Source: Armatimonadota bacterium (GTDB lineage: Bacteria > Armatimonadota > Chthonomonadetes > Chthonomonadales > CAJBBX01). Taken from it: DNA of 64,000 nt. The DNA lies in NCBI GenBank assembly GCA_026392115.1, contig JAPLCQ010000090.1, forward strand, positions 1-64,000, written 5' to 3'. The notes beneath the pieces are model-generated. The model ran no database searches, was not told the DNA's origin, and saw only the letters and a list, made by a program, of their open reading frames with translations. The position numbers and the translations under genes are program-made. This document shows, in pieces, positions 43,451 to 51,984 of the stretch. Position 1 is the stretch's first letter, and each line of letters opens with the position of its first letter.

Positions 43451-44797
43451 GTGACCCAGCCATCCACGCTCATCGGCCTCGACCTCGGCACCAGCGCCAT
43501 CAAGGGCGTTCTGATGGGCCGGGATGGGGCCATGCTCGCCGAAGCCGGCGTCGAGACCGTCCTGCTGAAGCCCCGCGAGGGCTGGGTGGAGGCCGATGCC
43601 GAGGAGCTTTACCGGCGCGTCTGCGGCGTGATCCGACGGCTCACCGACGGCGCGCCGGAGCCCGTGGCGGCCCTGGCCATGTCCGCGGCGTCGGGCAACA
43701 CCCTCCTGACCGACGCCGCCGGCGCCCCGCTGACGCCCATCATCAACTGGATGGACCAGCGCGCCGTGCAGGACCCGCCGCCGGCGCTGGAGGGGCTCGA
43801 CCCCGCCTCCGTCCATGCGGTGACCGGCTGGCTCTGGCTCTCCATGTTCCCGCTGGCGCACCTGGCCTGGCTGGGGCAGCACCGCCCGGAGGCCTACCGG
43901 TCGGCCGGGCGCTACGCCATGGATACCGACTGGCTGCTCCACCGGCTGACGGGGCTCTGGCGAATGGATCGATCCACGGCGACGACCTCCTATCTGGTGG
44001 ATCAGGCCGCCGGGTCCTACTACCGGCCGCACCTGGAGCGCCTGGGCATCGGCCAGGATCGCCTTTCGTCGCTCGTTGACCCCGGCATGCCCTTGGGTCC
44101 GGTTACGCCGGAAGCCGCCGACGCCACGGGCTTGCCCGCCGGCACGCTGGTGGCAGCCGGCTCGTTCGACCACCCGTCGGCCGCCCGCGGCGTCGGCGCG
44201 CTGGAGCCCGGCGACCTGCTCCTCTCGTGCGGCACCTCGTGGGTGGGCTTCACTCCCTGCGTCCTGCGTGGCCCGCTGCTTGAGGCCGGCCTGCTCTGCG
44301 ACCCGTTTCTCTCTGCCTCTGGCGGACCATGGGCGGGCATGTTCTCCGTCACCGGGATTGGCCGGCAGATCGACTGGTACATCGACCGTCTCATCGCGCC
44401 GGGGCGGGCCGACCGCCTCCGCGTCTTCAACGAGGCGGCCGCATCGGCTCCATCCGGCGCGGGCGGCCTGAAGATCGACCTGCGCCTGCCGCCGGGGCCC
44501 ATCGACGGCGATGCGGCTTCCATCAGCCGCGCCGTCATGGAGGGCGCCGCCTCCCTGCTCAGCGAGAAGCTGCTGGCGCTACGGTCCTACGGCATGGAGT
44601 TCCGGCGCGCGGTCATGGTGGGCGGGCCGTCGGCGAGCCCCATCTGGCCGGGCATCCTGGCAGAAGCGGCGCAGATCAGCATCACCGTTGGCGGACGCTC
44701 CGCCGGAGCGCGCGGAGCCGCCATGCTGGCCGGCATCGGCGCGGGATGGTACGCCGATGAGACCGAGGCTTGCGGCATCTGGAGCGCCGTTGCGTAG
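43451..44797 (+). CDS. FGGY-family carbohydrate kinase (xylulokinase/gluconokinase-like)
   Basis: The 448-residue protein has the FGGY fold. The N-terminal phosphate-binding motif is LIGLDLGTSAIKGVLMGRDG. A hinge segment INWMDQRA and DTDWLLHRLTG follow. The C-terminal domain has GSFDHPSAARGVGALEPGDLLLSCGTSWVG, VMVGGPSASPIWPGILAEAAQ and a late RSAGARGAAMLAGIGAG. It transfers phosphate from ATP to a sugar such as xylulose, gluconate or fuculose; the substrate cannot be read from the sequence. The start is the GTG at 43451, ten bases after GGAG. With the upstream GntR/LacI regulator and the downstream esterase it suggests sugar catabolism. Confidence 0.9.
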   Translation: MTQPSTLIGLDLGTSAIKGVLMGRDGAMLAEAGVETVLLKPREGWVEADAEELYRRVCGVIRRLTDGAPEPVAALAMSAASGNTLLTDAAGAPLTPIINWMDQRAVQDPPPALEGLDPASVHAVTGWLWLSMFPLAHLAWLGQHRPEAYRSAGRYAMDTDWLLHRLTGLWRMDRSTATTSYLVDQAAGSYYRPHLERLGIGQDRLSSLVDPGMPLGPVTPEAADATGLPAGTLVAAGSFDHPSAARGVGALEPGDLLLSCGTSWVGFTPCVLRGPLLEAGLLCDPFLSASGGPWAGMFSVTGIGRQIDWYIDRLIAPGRADRLRVFNEAAASAPSGAGGLKIDLRLPPGPIDGDAASISRAVMEGAASLLSEKLLALRSYGMEFRRAVMVGGPSASPIWPGILAEAAQISITVGGRSAGARGAAMLAGIGAGWYADETEACGIWSAVA

Positions 44798-44913
44798 CGC
44801 CGAGGCCGCGCACGCGGTACCCTCAACGTATGGGCGCGGAGCATGCGCCAACAAGAGCTTCCTGCGCGGCTGCAAGCCAACGCTCCACGCGCAGGCGAAC
44901 CGGAGGTCCATTC

Positions 44914-46902
44914 ATGAAGCACCGACAGGCGGCAACCCTCGCCGCGCTGGCCGTGCTGGCGTTCCCTGCCGCGCCGTCGGCGAACGCCCAGCAGGCCCGG
45001 AAGCCGTTCCTCCATCCCCTGTTCACCGACAACATGGTGCTGCAGCGCGGCGCCCCGGCTCCCGTTTGGGGCTGGACCACGCCCGGCGCCGCCGTCTCCG
45101 TTACCGTGGCGGGCAAGACCGTGGCGGGCAAGGCCGCGGCCGACGGCAAGTGGATGGTCCGCGTGGGGCCGCTGCAGGCGGCGACGAACCTCACGGTGAC
45201 CGTGAAGGGTCCGCAGACCGTGACGCTGAAGAACGTGGCCGCGGGCGATGTCTGGCTCTGCTCCGGCCAGTCCAACATGCAGATGAGCATCGGCAGCGTG
45301 AACTACCCCGAGGCCGAGATCGCGGGTGCGAACCATCCCAACATCCGCCTCTACACCGTGCAGGACACTGTGGCGCTTGAGCCGCGCGAACTGGCTCCGG
45401 TGGTCCCCGACGGGTTGCTGGGCGTCTGGTCGGTCTGCTCCCCCGCCAGCGTCAGCGAGACCGCCGGCGGCTTCTCGGCCGTAGCCTACTTCTTCGGTCG
45501 CAAGCTCCAGAAGGAGCTGGGCGTCCCCATCGGCCTGATCCACTCGTCCTGGGGCGGCACCATCGCCGAGGCGTGGACCAGCGCCGCGGCCCTCCAGACC
45601 ATGCCCGACTTCCGCGCCGCCGTGGCCAACGTGAAGAGCGCCGGCTCCAAGACGTCGGACTTCGAGAAGCAGATGCAGGATTGGTGGGCCGCCAACGACA
45701 CCGGTTCCGCCAAGGGCTACCAGTCTTTGACGCTGGACACCTCCGGCTGGAAGACCATGCGCGTGCCCCAGAACTGGAACGACAGCGAGCTGTCGGGCTA
45801 TGACGGCGTCGCCTGGTTCCGCCGCGAGTTCGAGCTGCCCGCCTCGGCCGCAGGCAAGCCCGCGCAGATCTCGCTGGGACCCATCGACGACATCGACACC
45901 ACCTTCGTCAACGGTGTCGCCGTGGGCTCGGCCTCCGTCTGGGATCAGAACCGCAGCTACAAGGTGCCCGCCGGCGTCCTGAAGGCAGGCGCCAACGTGG
46001 TGGCCGTGCGCATCCTCGACACATCGGGTCCCGGCGGTATTTGCGGCGCGGCGTACCAGATGCGGCTCGAACCGGAGGGCTCCGACGCCGTCGGCCTCGC
46101 GGGCGTCTGGTCCTACGCCACCACCACGCCCATGGCGCAGACCAAGCCCATGCCCGCGCGCATGGACAGCAACCCCAACATCGCGACCGTGCTCTACAAC
46201 GGCATGATCGCCCCGTTGGTCCCGTACGGCATCAAGGGCGCCATCTGGTACCAGGGCGAGAGCAACGCCGGACGCGCCTACCAGTACCGCACGCTCCTCC
46301 CGACCATGATCCGCGACTGGCGCACCCAGTGGAAGCAGGATTTCCCCTTCTTCATCGTGCAGCTGGCCAACTTCATGGCCGTGGATGACCAGCCGAAGGC
46401 CGACCCGTGGCCGGAGCTCCGCGAGGCCCAGTTGATGACCGCGCAGAAGACGCCCAAGGTGGGCATGGCCGTTGCCATCGACATCGGCGACGCGCAGGAC
46501 ATCCACCCGAAAAACAAGCAGGATGTGGGCCTGCGCCTGGCCCTCTCGGCGCTGAGCATCGCCTACGGCAAGACGCTGGAGTACTCCGGCCCCGTCTACT
46601 CGGGTATGCAGAAGACCGGTTCGGCCATCCGGCTTAAGTTCACCCATGCCGCAGGCCTGACGGCCAAGGGAGGCGAGCTCAAGGGTTTCGCCATCGCCGG
46701 CGCCGACCGCAAGTTCGTTTGGGCCAAGGCCCGAATCGAGGGCGCCGCGGTGGTCGTCTCAGCGCCGGGGATCGCGAGCCCCGTTGCCGTCCGCTACGCC
46801 TGGGGCAACAACCCCGTCTGCAACTTGGTCAACAAGGCGGATCTGCCGGCGTCGCCGTTCCGCACCGACCAATGGCCTGGCGTCACCGCCAACGCCAAGT
46901 AG
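44914..46902 (+). CDS. Secreted sialate O-acetylesterase (SASA family)
   Basis: The 662-residue protein has a signal peptide (ending SANA-QQ). It has the SGNH-type SASA catalytic blocks: WLCSGQSNMQ near residue 115 (Ser nucleophile), IHSSWGGT near 210, IWYQGESNA near 445 and DIGDAQDIHPKNK near 530 (Asp/His). A beta-galactosidase-type jelly roll (residues about 280-390, WFRREFELPASAAGKPAQISLG) is inserted between the two halves, as in many bacterial homologues. The enzyme removes O-acetyl groups from sialic acid or plant glycans such as xylan. GGAGG is eight bases before ATG 44914. Confidence 0.93.
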   Translation: MKHRQAATLAALAVLAFPAAPSANAQQARKPFLHPLFTDNMVLQRGAPAPVWGWTTPGAAVSVTVAGKTVAGKAAADGKWMVRVGPLQAATNLTVTVKGPQTVTLKNVAAGDVWLCSGQSNMQMSIGSVNYPEAEIAGANHPNIRLYTVQDTVALEPRELAPVVPDGLLGVWSVCSPASVSETAGGFSAVAYFFGRKLQKELGVPIGLIHSSWGGTIAEAWTSAAALQTMPDFRAAVANVKSAGSKTSDFEKQMQDWWAANDTGSAKGYQSLTLDTSGWKTMRVPQNWNDSELSGYDGVAWFRREFELPASAAGKPAQISLGPIDDIDTTFVNGVAVGSASVWDQNRSYKVPAGVLKAGANVVAVRILDTSGPGGICGAAYQMRLEPEGSDAVGLAGVWSYATTTPMAQTKPMPARMDSNPNIATVLYNGMIAPLVPYGIKGAIWYQGESNAGRAYQYRTLLPTMIRDWRTQWKQDFPFFIVQLANFMAVDDQPKADPWPELREAQLMTAQKTPKVGMAVAIDIGDAQDIHPKNKQDVGLRLALSALSIAYGKTLEYSGPVYSGMQKTGSAIRLKFTHAAGLTAKGGELKGFAIAGADRKFVWAKARIEGAAVVVSAPGIASPVAVRYAWGNNPVCNLVNKADLPASPFRTDQWPGVTANAK

Positions 46903-46909
46903 CCGCCAA

Positions 46910-46945
46910 CCCTCCCCGGGCGCTCCGGCGCCCGCCCGGGGAGGG
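46910..46945 (+). terminator. Strong GC hairpin after the esterase gene
   Basis: A perfect 12-bp stem, CCCTCCCCGGGC (46910-46921) with GCCCGGGGAGGG (46934-46945), lies eight bases after the stop. No U run follows, but the stem is very stable. Confidence 0.6.
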
Positions 46946-47035
46946 GAGCGGGCCCCCCGGAGCGGCACCAGTCGCCTTCATGGCGCGTATTACCCCCGTA
47001 GCCGCCGGGAACCAACCGGCCAAGGAGGCAAGCAC

Positions 47036-47515
47036 GTGAGCAATCTCAAGCAGATGGCGGTCCAGATGAACCGCTCGGCCATCGACAACATCGTGATCAA
47101 CTTCGACGCCATGCCCGCCGAGCGCCAGGACTGGAAGCCACTGGACCTCGGTCGCTCCGCTCTGTCGCAGGTGCAGGAGTGCGCCATCATCAACCCCTTC
47201 TTCGCGGCCATTCTCACCACCCAGACGGTGCCGGCCATGGAGGGCGAGGCCTACGCGGCGGCGAAGGCGGCCCTGGCGACGCCAGAAGCCGCTCGTGCGG
47301 CCCTCGCCGCCTCGGCCGACACGCTGCAGGCCGCCATCGAGACCTTTCCCGACGAGAAGCTGGGTGAGACCGTGACGCTCCCCTGGGGCGAGGGAATGGT
47401 CATGACCTTTGGACAGATCATGCTCGCGCCGTACTGGAACATGACCTACCACCAGGGGCAGATCGCCTACATCCAGACGCTCTACGGCGACAACGAGATG
47501 CACGGCAAGGTCTGA
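47036..47515 (+). CDS. DinB-family protein
   Basis: The 159-residue protein fits the DinB/YfiT four-helix bundle: MAERQDW.PLD..RS helix 1, IINPFFAAILTTQTVPAMEG, a long alanine-rich helix, and MTFGQIMLAPYWNMTYHQGQIAYIQTLYGD with the conserved H-x3-Q-I helix near residue 140. The usual metal-binding histidine triad is only partly visible: the C-terminal His in YHQGQ is present, but the helix-2 His appears replaced. These proteins often act as bacillithiol- or mycothiol-type transferases or have unknown roles. The GTG start at 47036 follows AAGGAGG by six bases. Confidence 0.8.
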   Translation: MSNLKQMAVQMNRSAIDNIVINFDAMPAERQDWKPLDLGRSALSQVQECAIINPFFAAILTTQTVPAMEGEAYAAAKAALATPEAARAALAASADTLQAAIETFPDEKLGETVTLPWGEGMVMTFGQIMLAPYWNMTYHQGQIAYIQTLYGDNEMHGKV

Positions 47516-47539
47516 CGCACCGCCTCCCTGTCACCTCCT

Positions 47540-47579
47540 CGGCCCCGGCCGGCCCTTCGCGGGGCCGCAACCGGGGCCG
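47540..47579 (+). terminator. Nested GC hairpin after dinB-like gene
   Basis: The outer stem CGGCCCCGG/CCGGGGCCG (47540-47548 with 47571-47579) encloses a second stem CGGCCC/GGGCCG. It lies 24 bases after the stop and upstream of ruvA. No U run is present. Confidence 0.5.
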
Positions 47580-47648
47580 CACTGCGCCATACTTATGCCG
47601 ATGCGGGGACCCGATCACCCGGGCGTCCCGCGCGGCAGGGGGTAGGGC

Positions 47649-48275
47649 TTGATCGCACATCTCAACGGGACGCTGGCCGCCGTGGAGGCCAACAGCATCG
47701 TGCTGGACGTGGGCGGCGTGGGCTATCGGGCCCATGTGCCGCTGAGCGTTCTCTCCTCCCTGCCGGAGACGGGCGGGAAGCTGCTGGTCCACACCACCAT
47801 GGTGGTCCGCGAGGACGACATGACGCTCTACGGCTTCCGAACGCCGGAGGAGCGTCAGGTCTTCCTCATGCTGATGGGTGTCTCCGGCGTGGGTCCCAAG
47901 GTGGCGCTCTCCATGCTGGGCATCATGGACGCCGAGGAGCTGGCGCGCGCCGTCTCCACCGGCGACGTGAAGGCGCTCACGCGCATCCCCGGCGTCGGGC
48001 CCAAGCTGGCCCAGCGCGTGGCTCTGGAACTGGGCGAGAAGCTGGCCGAGTTCCTCTTCGGTCTTCGTGTCGCCGGCGTGCAGGCGCCTGCGGCCGGCAG
48101 TGCGAGCGAGGCGCTGGAGGATGTGGTGGAGGCCTTGGTGAACCTTGGCTATAGCCGTGCCGATGCGCGCCGCGCGGCCGACAGGGCGGTCACGGCGGCG
48201 GGCTCGGCCAACGCCGACACCGGCTCCCTGTTCCGCGACGCCTTGAACCTGCTCACCGGCGCGGGCAAACGGTAG
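47649..48275 (+). CDS. ruvA: Holliday junction branch migration protein RuvA
   Basis: The 208-residue protein has the RuvA order. An OB-fold (MIAHLNGTLAAVEANSIVLDVGGVGYRAHVP) is followed by tandem helix-hairpin-helix motifs (VSGVGPKVALSMLG near 80-95 and IPGVGPKLAQRVALEL near 112-127) and a C-terminal domain III (EALVNLGYSRADARRA). RuvA tetramers hold Holliday junctions for the RuvB motor. The start is a TTG at 47649. No ruvB or ruvC gene is adjacent; the next gene follows nine bases later. Confidence 0.97.
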   Translation: MIAHLNGTLAAVEANSIVLDVGGVGYRAHVPLSVLSSLPETGGKLLVHTTMVVREDDMTLYGFRTPEERQVFLMLMGVSGVGPKVALSMLGIMDAEELARAVSTGDVKALTRIPGVGPKLAQRVALELGEKLAEFLFGLRVAGVQAPAAGSASEALEDVVEALVNLGYSRADARRAADRAVTAAGSANADTGSLFRDALNLLTGAGKR

Positions 48276-48284
48276 GAGGCGGCC

Positions 48285-48848
48285 ATGCATGCGAGACACC
48301 CACAGATACTCCTGCCCGAGACGACCTTCCTGCTGGTGATCGACGTGCAGCCGTCGCTCATGGCGGCTGTGGCCGGCGGCGAGGCCGTTGCGGGGAACTG
48401 CGCCCAACTGATGGATGCGGCGCGAATCCTCGGCGTGCCGACCGTCGTCACCGTGCAGAACCGCGACAAGCTGGGCGAGCCGGTGGCCCAGGTGGCCGAG
48501 CGTATGCTGGCCGGCGCCTCGGCGCTCAACAAGATGACCTTCAGCTGCATGGGCGACGACGCGATCCACAAGGCCGTACGCGCGCTGGGCCGCAGGCAGG
48601 CGCTGGTCTGTGGAGTGGAGGCGCACGTCTGCGTCTGCCAGACGGCGCTCGACCTGTTGGCGTCGGGCGCCCAGGTCCACGTGGCGGCCGACGCGGTCTC
48701 CTCGCGCCTCGAGGCCAACCGGTTGGCGGCCCTGGATCGCATGCGGGCGGCCGGGGTCGTCATCTCAACGGTCGAGACGGCGATCTATGAGATGCTCGAG
48801 CGGGCGGGCACCGATCCGTTCCGCCAAGTCCTGCGGCTGGTAAGGTAG
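48285..48848 (+). CDS. Isochorismatase-like cysteine hydrolase
   Basis: The 187-residue protein has the catalytic triad of this family: Asp in LLVIDVQPSL (about residue 20), Lys in ALNKMTFS (about 83) and Cys in VCGVEAHVCVCQTALDL (about 116). Members hydrolyse isochorismate, nicotinamide or other amides; the substrate here is not clear. It lies nine bases after ruvA and eight bases before a membrane protein gene, so the three are likely one transcript. Confidence 0.9.
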   Translation: MHARHPQILLPETTFLLVIDVQPSLMAAVAGGEAVAGNCAQLMDAARILGVPTVVTVQNRDKLGEPVAQVAERMLAGASALNKMTFSCMGDDAIHKAVRALGRRQALVCGVEAHVCVCQTALDLLASGAQVHVAADAVSSRLEANRLAALDRMRAAGVVISTVETAIYEMLERAGTDPFRQVLRLVR

Positions 48849-48855
48849 CGACGCC

Positions 48856-49476
48856 ATGGCTGGGCCCCTTCGATACTCCTCCGGCCGCGCCGACCTGAAC
48901 GACGCCATACCCCAGGCGGCGCGGGTCCACCTCCTGATCAGTCGGGGCCGCCGGAAGCAGGCCCGGGCGCTGCTGGAGATGTTGGACGGCCGCTACCCCG
49001 GCCATCCGGATCTGGTCGACCTTCGCGCCGAGTTGATGGCGGCGGACCTGGCGGAGGGGCAGGAGAAGCGGCGAAGCCGCGACCTGCGCTTCAGCCTGGG
49101 GCTCAACAGCTCGTGGCGGCGCTTTCTGTGGGCCTGCGGATGCGCGGGCCTGGCCATCTACTCGGTCTATGCCGTGCTCCCCGCCATCGCCGCCGCAAGC
49201 AGGGGCGGGCTGAACATGTCGCTAACGACCATGGTCAGCGCCGGCTCGCGCTACAGCCGGCACATGGAGCCCTGGACGCGGCCGGCGTGGATCGACTTCG
49301 TCTACTGCGGCGCGTTGCTCGCCGCGGCGGTGGTCGGCGTGTTCATCCTCGTCCGTGCGGCCAGGGGCGCGGCGGACTGGGAAGAGATGGATGCCCGGCT
49401 CGACACCGACGGCTGGCGCCGCGGCGGCTGGTCGAGCCTCTGGGAGCCTCTGGTGGTGGTGGTGAGCGGGGACTGA
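48856..49476 (+). CDS. Membrane protein with N-terminal TPR-like helix pair
   Basis: The 206-residue protein begins with two helices resembling a tetratricopeptide pair (ARVHLLISRGRRKQARALLEML...YPGHPDLVDLRAELM). Two transmembrane helices follow near 90-112 (FLWACGCAGLAIYSVYAVLPAIA) and 150-170 (FVYCGALLAAAVVGVFILV), with a periplasmic loop between them. The C-terminus is cytoplasmic. Function unknown. It is the last gene of the ruvA unit and converges on the GH123-like gene with an 11-base gap. Confidence 0.7.
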   Translation: MAGPLRYSSGRADLNDAIPQAARVHLLISRGRRKQARALLEMLDGRYPGHPDLVDLRAELMAADLAEGQEKRRSRDLRFSLGLNSSWRRFLWACGCAGLAIYSVYAVLPAIAAASRGGLNMSLTTMVSAGSRYSRHMEPWTRPAWIDFVYCGALLAAAVVGVFILVRAARGAADWEEMDARLDTDGWRRGGWSSLWEPLVVVVSGD

Positions 49477-49487
49477 GCCCCGCCCTC

Positions 49488-51383
49488 CTACTCTCCCACA
49501 ACCGGCGTCTGAATGGTCGTCTTGGCGCTTCCCATGCTCACTTCTACCGCCACGACCGGCGCGGCGGCGGCGACTGCCAGCGAGAAGCGGCCGTCCGCTC
49601 CCGCGGCGGCGTGCATCCCTCCGACGGAGAGCACGGCGCCCGGCCGGGCGAACCCGGTGATCTCCACTTCGCCGCCCTCGGCCTGCCGCGCCAGGATGGC
49701 GCAGGCCACGGGGCCGTCCAGCGCGACGATGGCGCGCCCGACGGCCACTCGCGTCGCCTCAAGACGCTCGGGGCTGCGGGTGTAGGTCTCGTATCCCGCG
49801 GCGGCCTGCCGAGCGAACTCCAACGCCAGCTTGCGCGCGTCCACCTGCGGCAGTCCCAGCCGCTTTGCCGTGGCGCCCAGGCGGTCTTCCAGCATGCAGA
49901 GCATCTCGTGGTCTTCGATGCCCTCCCGCATGGCCTCATATCGGAGGCTGGACTTCGGCACGCCGTCGCCTGGGTAGACGATGGCGTTGTCGCCCGGCGC
50001 GAACTGGAGGAACGGGACCTCCCACTGGTTGAAGCCCCAGTGGAGATAGCCGGTCGTGCCGGTTGTATAGTTCAGCCACTGCAGCATGCGGGTCTTGATG
50101 AGCGGGTAGTCCATCAGACGGTTCGGGAAGCGGCCCTGCGGCACCCAGGCCGTGTAGAACCAGACCTCGGAGCCCGCGGCGCGTGCCTGCTCGAAGCGCT
50201 TCTCCCACTGCTGGTAGTAGTTCAGCTGCGGCACCCAGACCTCCAGGTCGCCGGCAAGGTCGGGCACATGTACCGCGTCGACGCGCCGGAGTTGCGGCGC
50301 GGCCTTCTTCACCCGCCGTGCAAGCTGTCGCCACGAGGCGACGTTGACGTCAATGGGCTCGTCGGCAACGTGGATCATCGATTTGGCGAGCCAGTCGCGC
50401 TGTTTCAGGTGCTCCTGCAGCAGGGGCAGCCACTCTTCGAGCTCGGCCGACTGGGGTTTGCCGCCGTCGGGCCCGGTGGCGGCCATGGGGTAAGAGACGA
50501 ACTCTGTGTCTTCCCACTGGCCGTTCTTCCTGCCGCCCATGTGCGAAATCTCGATGCCCTGAAATCCCTTGGCCAGGAAGATCTCCACCCAGCGGTCGAA
50601 TCGCGCGAAATCGAGCCGCAGCTTGCCGTCGGCTCCGCGGGTGGCCCCGATGAGCGACCAGGGCGTGAGGATGACGTTCTGGTGGTGGTCGCGCATCATG
50701 GCGGCGGTGCGGGTCAGCGCGGTCCAGAATGCCTCGGTGTCCATGGGCGCGTTGAGCCGCTTGGCCAGGCTGTTGTGGTCCATCCAGACCGTGACCTTGA
50801 GCCGCGTCTCGATGGGCAACGCCGCGTCCAGCACCGTGAGGCGCACGGGTACGCGCAGGGGTCCGCCGGCCAGCGTGACGGCGATCTCGCCCGCGTAGTC
50901 GCCTGCCGCGGCATTGCGGGGCACGGAGTAGGCCACCCAGACGGGCTGTGCCTGGCGCGGCCGCAAGGCGCACGTGGCGGCGTCGCTGAGCGGGTCGGGG
51001 AAATCATCCGGCGCCTTGCGGGCCAACTCCGGGGCGGGCGTGGCCGTGCTGTTCTTCTCGACGCGCACGTAGTCGACGAAGGCCGCCCGGAACGCAGTGG
51101 CGGGCATCGGCTTGCCTGAGCCGGGCTTCAGGGGCGAAGAGATCGGCAGCGCGGCCTCATTGGGCGCCTCGTCCGACAGCAGCACGATCTGCGCCGAGAC
51201 GGTTTGGCCCTTCAGCGCCGTGAGGAAGACGCCTGCCTGGCCCGAGCCGGCGCCTCCCGCCGCGCCCGAGGGAGGACGGGCGTCGCGGAAGACGTTGTCG
51301 AGGCTGGACGTGACCCAGAATGTCGGTGGCTGCACCGGGGCCGCCTGGGCCAGTGCGAGTGTGGCTGCAAGCATGGCAAGCAT
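49488..51383 (-). CDS. Secreted GH123/DUF4091-type glycosidase-like protein
   Basis: The 631-residue protein has a signal peptide (MLAMLAATLALAQA). Residues 20-200 are a beta-sandwich (VFLTALKGQTVSAQIVLLSDEAPNEA, FVDYVRVEKNS, PVWVAYSVPRNAAAGDYAGEIAVTLAGG). From about 205 a barrel follows (LKVTVWMDHNSLAKRL, MMRDHHQNVILTPWSLIG, FQGIEISHMGG) with the WLAKSMIHVADEPID motif near 315-330, whose Asp-Glu pair is the catalytic region in GH123 N-acetyl-beta-galactosaminidases and DUF4091 relatives. A late LHWGFNQWEVPF and EGIEDHEMLCMLEDRL complete the family picture. It lies eight bases after the PAP2 gene, on the same strand as rtcB. Confidence 0.85.
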   Translation of the reverse strand: MLAMLAATLALAQAAPVQPPTFWVTSSLDNVFRDARPPSGAAGGAGSGQAGVFLTALKGQTVSAQIVLLSDEAPNEAALPISSPLKPGSGKPMPATAFRAAFVDYVRVEKNSTATPAPELARKAPDDFPDPLSDAATCALRPRQAQPVWVAYSVPRNAAAGDYAGEIAVTLAGGPLRVPVRLTVLDAALPIETRLKVTVWMDHNSLAKRLNAPMDTEAFWTALTRTAAMMRDHHQNVILTPWSLIGATRGADGKLRLDFARFDRWVEIFLAKGFQGIEISHMGGRKNGQWEDTEFVSYPMAATGPDGGKPQSAELEEWLPLLQEHLKQRDWLAKSMIHVADEPIDVNVASWRQLARRVKKAAPQLRRVDAVHVPDLAGDLEVWVPQLNYYQQWEKRFEQARAAGSEVWFYTAWVPQGRFPNRLMDYPLIKTRMLQWLNYTTGTTGYLHWGFNQWEVPFLQFAPGDNAIVYPGDGVPKSSLRYEAMREGIEDHEMLCMLEDRLGATAKRLGLPQVDARKLALEFARQAAAGYETYTRSPERLEATRVAVGRAIVALDGPVACAILARQAEGGEVEITGFARPGAVLSVGGMHAAAGADGRFSLAVAAAAPVVAVEVSMGSAKTTIQTPVVGE

Positions 51384-51390
51384 CTCCGCG

Positions 51391-51984
51391 CTACTCCCTC
51401 AGTGCGGCTTGGACCGCGGGGCTACGTCTGGCGGCGAAGATCGTCAGCGCCGCCACGGCGGCCCCCATGGCCCAGCCGCCCAGAACGTCCGATGGGTAGT
51501 GGTAACCCAGGTAGATTCGAGTGTAACCGATGATCAGCGGCAGCAAGAACCAGAGCGGGGCCCATCGGCTCCGTCGCCGCGTCATCCACCAGCATACCGT
51601 GCCCAGCGCCATCATGTTGGCGGCATGGTTCGACGGGAACGACGGCGAGCCGGGGCAGTCCGTTCCGGGGACCTGCCGCACGTCCGGTACCACGGCGCCG
51701 CCGGAGGCCGTTCGGTGGCAGGGGCGCTCGCGCGGGAAGAGCTTCTTCACGCCCTTGGCGGCGCCGGCGTCGGCGATGCCCACAGCCACCAGCGCGCAGA
51801 GGATCCATACCCTCGCCCGAGGCGTGCCGCGCCACAACGCCAAGGCCACGCCGATGCAAACCGGCGCAATGAACCATCCCTGTTGGTGCATGGATGTGAG
51901 GAAGGGGAAGACGGCGTCCAGCACCCGGTTGCCCGCGCCCACGTTCAGCGCATGGAATGGCGCTGTATCGATCCAGGGCCTCAT
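51391..51984 (-). CDS. PAP2-family membrane phosphatase
   Basis: The 197-residue integral membrane protein has the three PAP2 catalytic motifs: KKLFPRERP (K-x6-RP), PSFPSNHAANM (PSNH) and YTRIYLGYHYPSDVLGG (R-x5-H-x3-D). About five hydrophobic helices surround them. It probably dephosphorylates undecaprenyl pyrophosphate or phosphatidic acid-type lipids. Its ATG overlaps the rtcB stop by four bases (ATGA), so it is coupled to rtcB translation. Confidence 0.93.
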   Translation of the reverse strand: MRPWIDTAPFHALNVGAGNRVLDAVFPFLTSMHQQGWFIAPVCIGVALALWRGTPRARVWILCALVAVGIADAGAAKGVKKLFPRERPCHRTASGGAVVPDVRQVPGTDCPGSPSFPSNHAANMMALGTVCWWMTRRRSRWAPLWFLLPLIIGYTRIYLGYHYPSDVLGGWAMGAAVAALTIFAARRSPAVQAALRE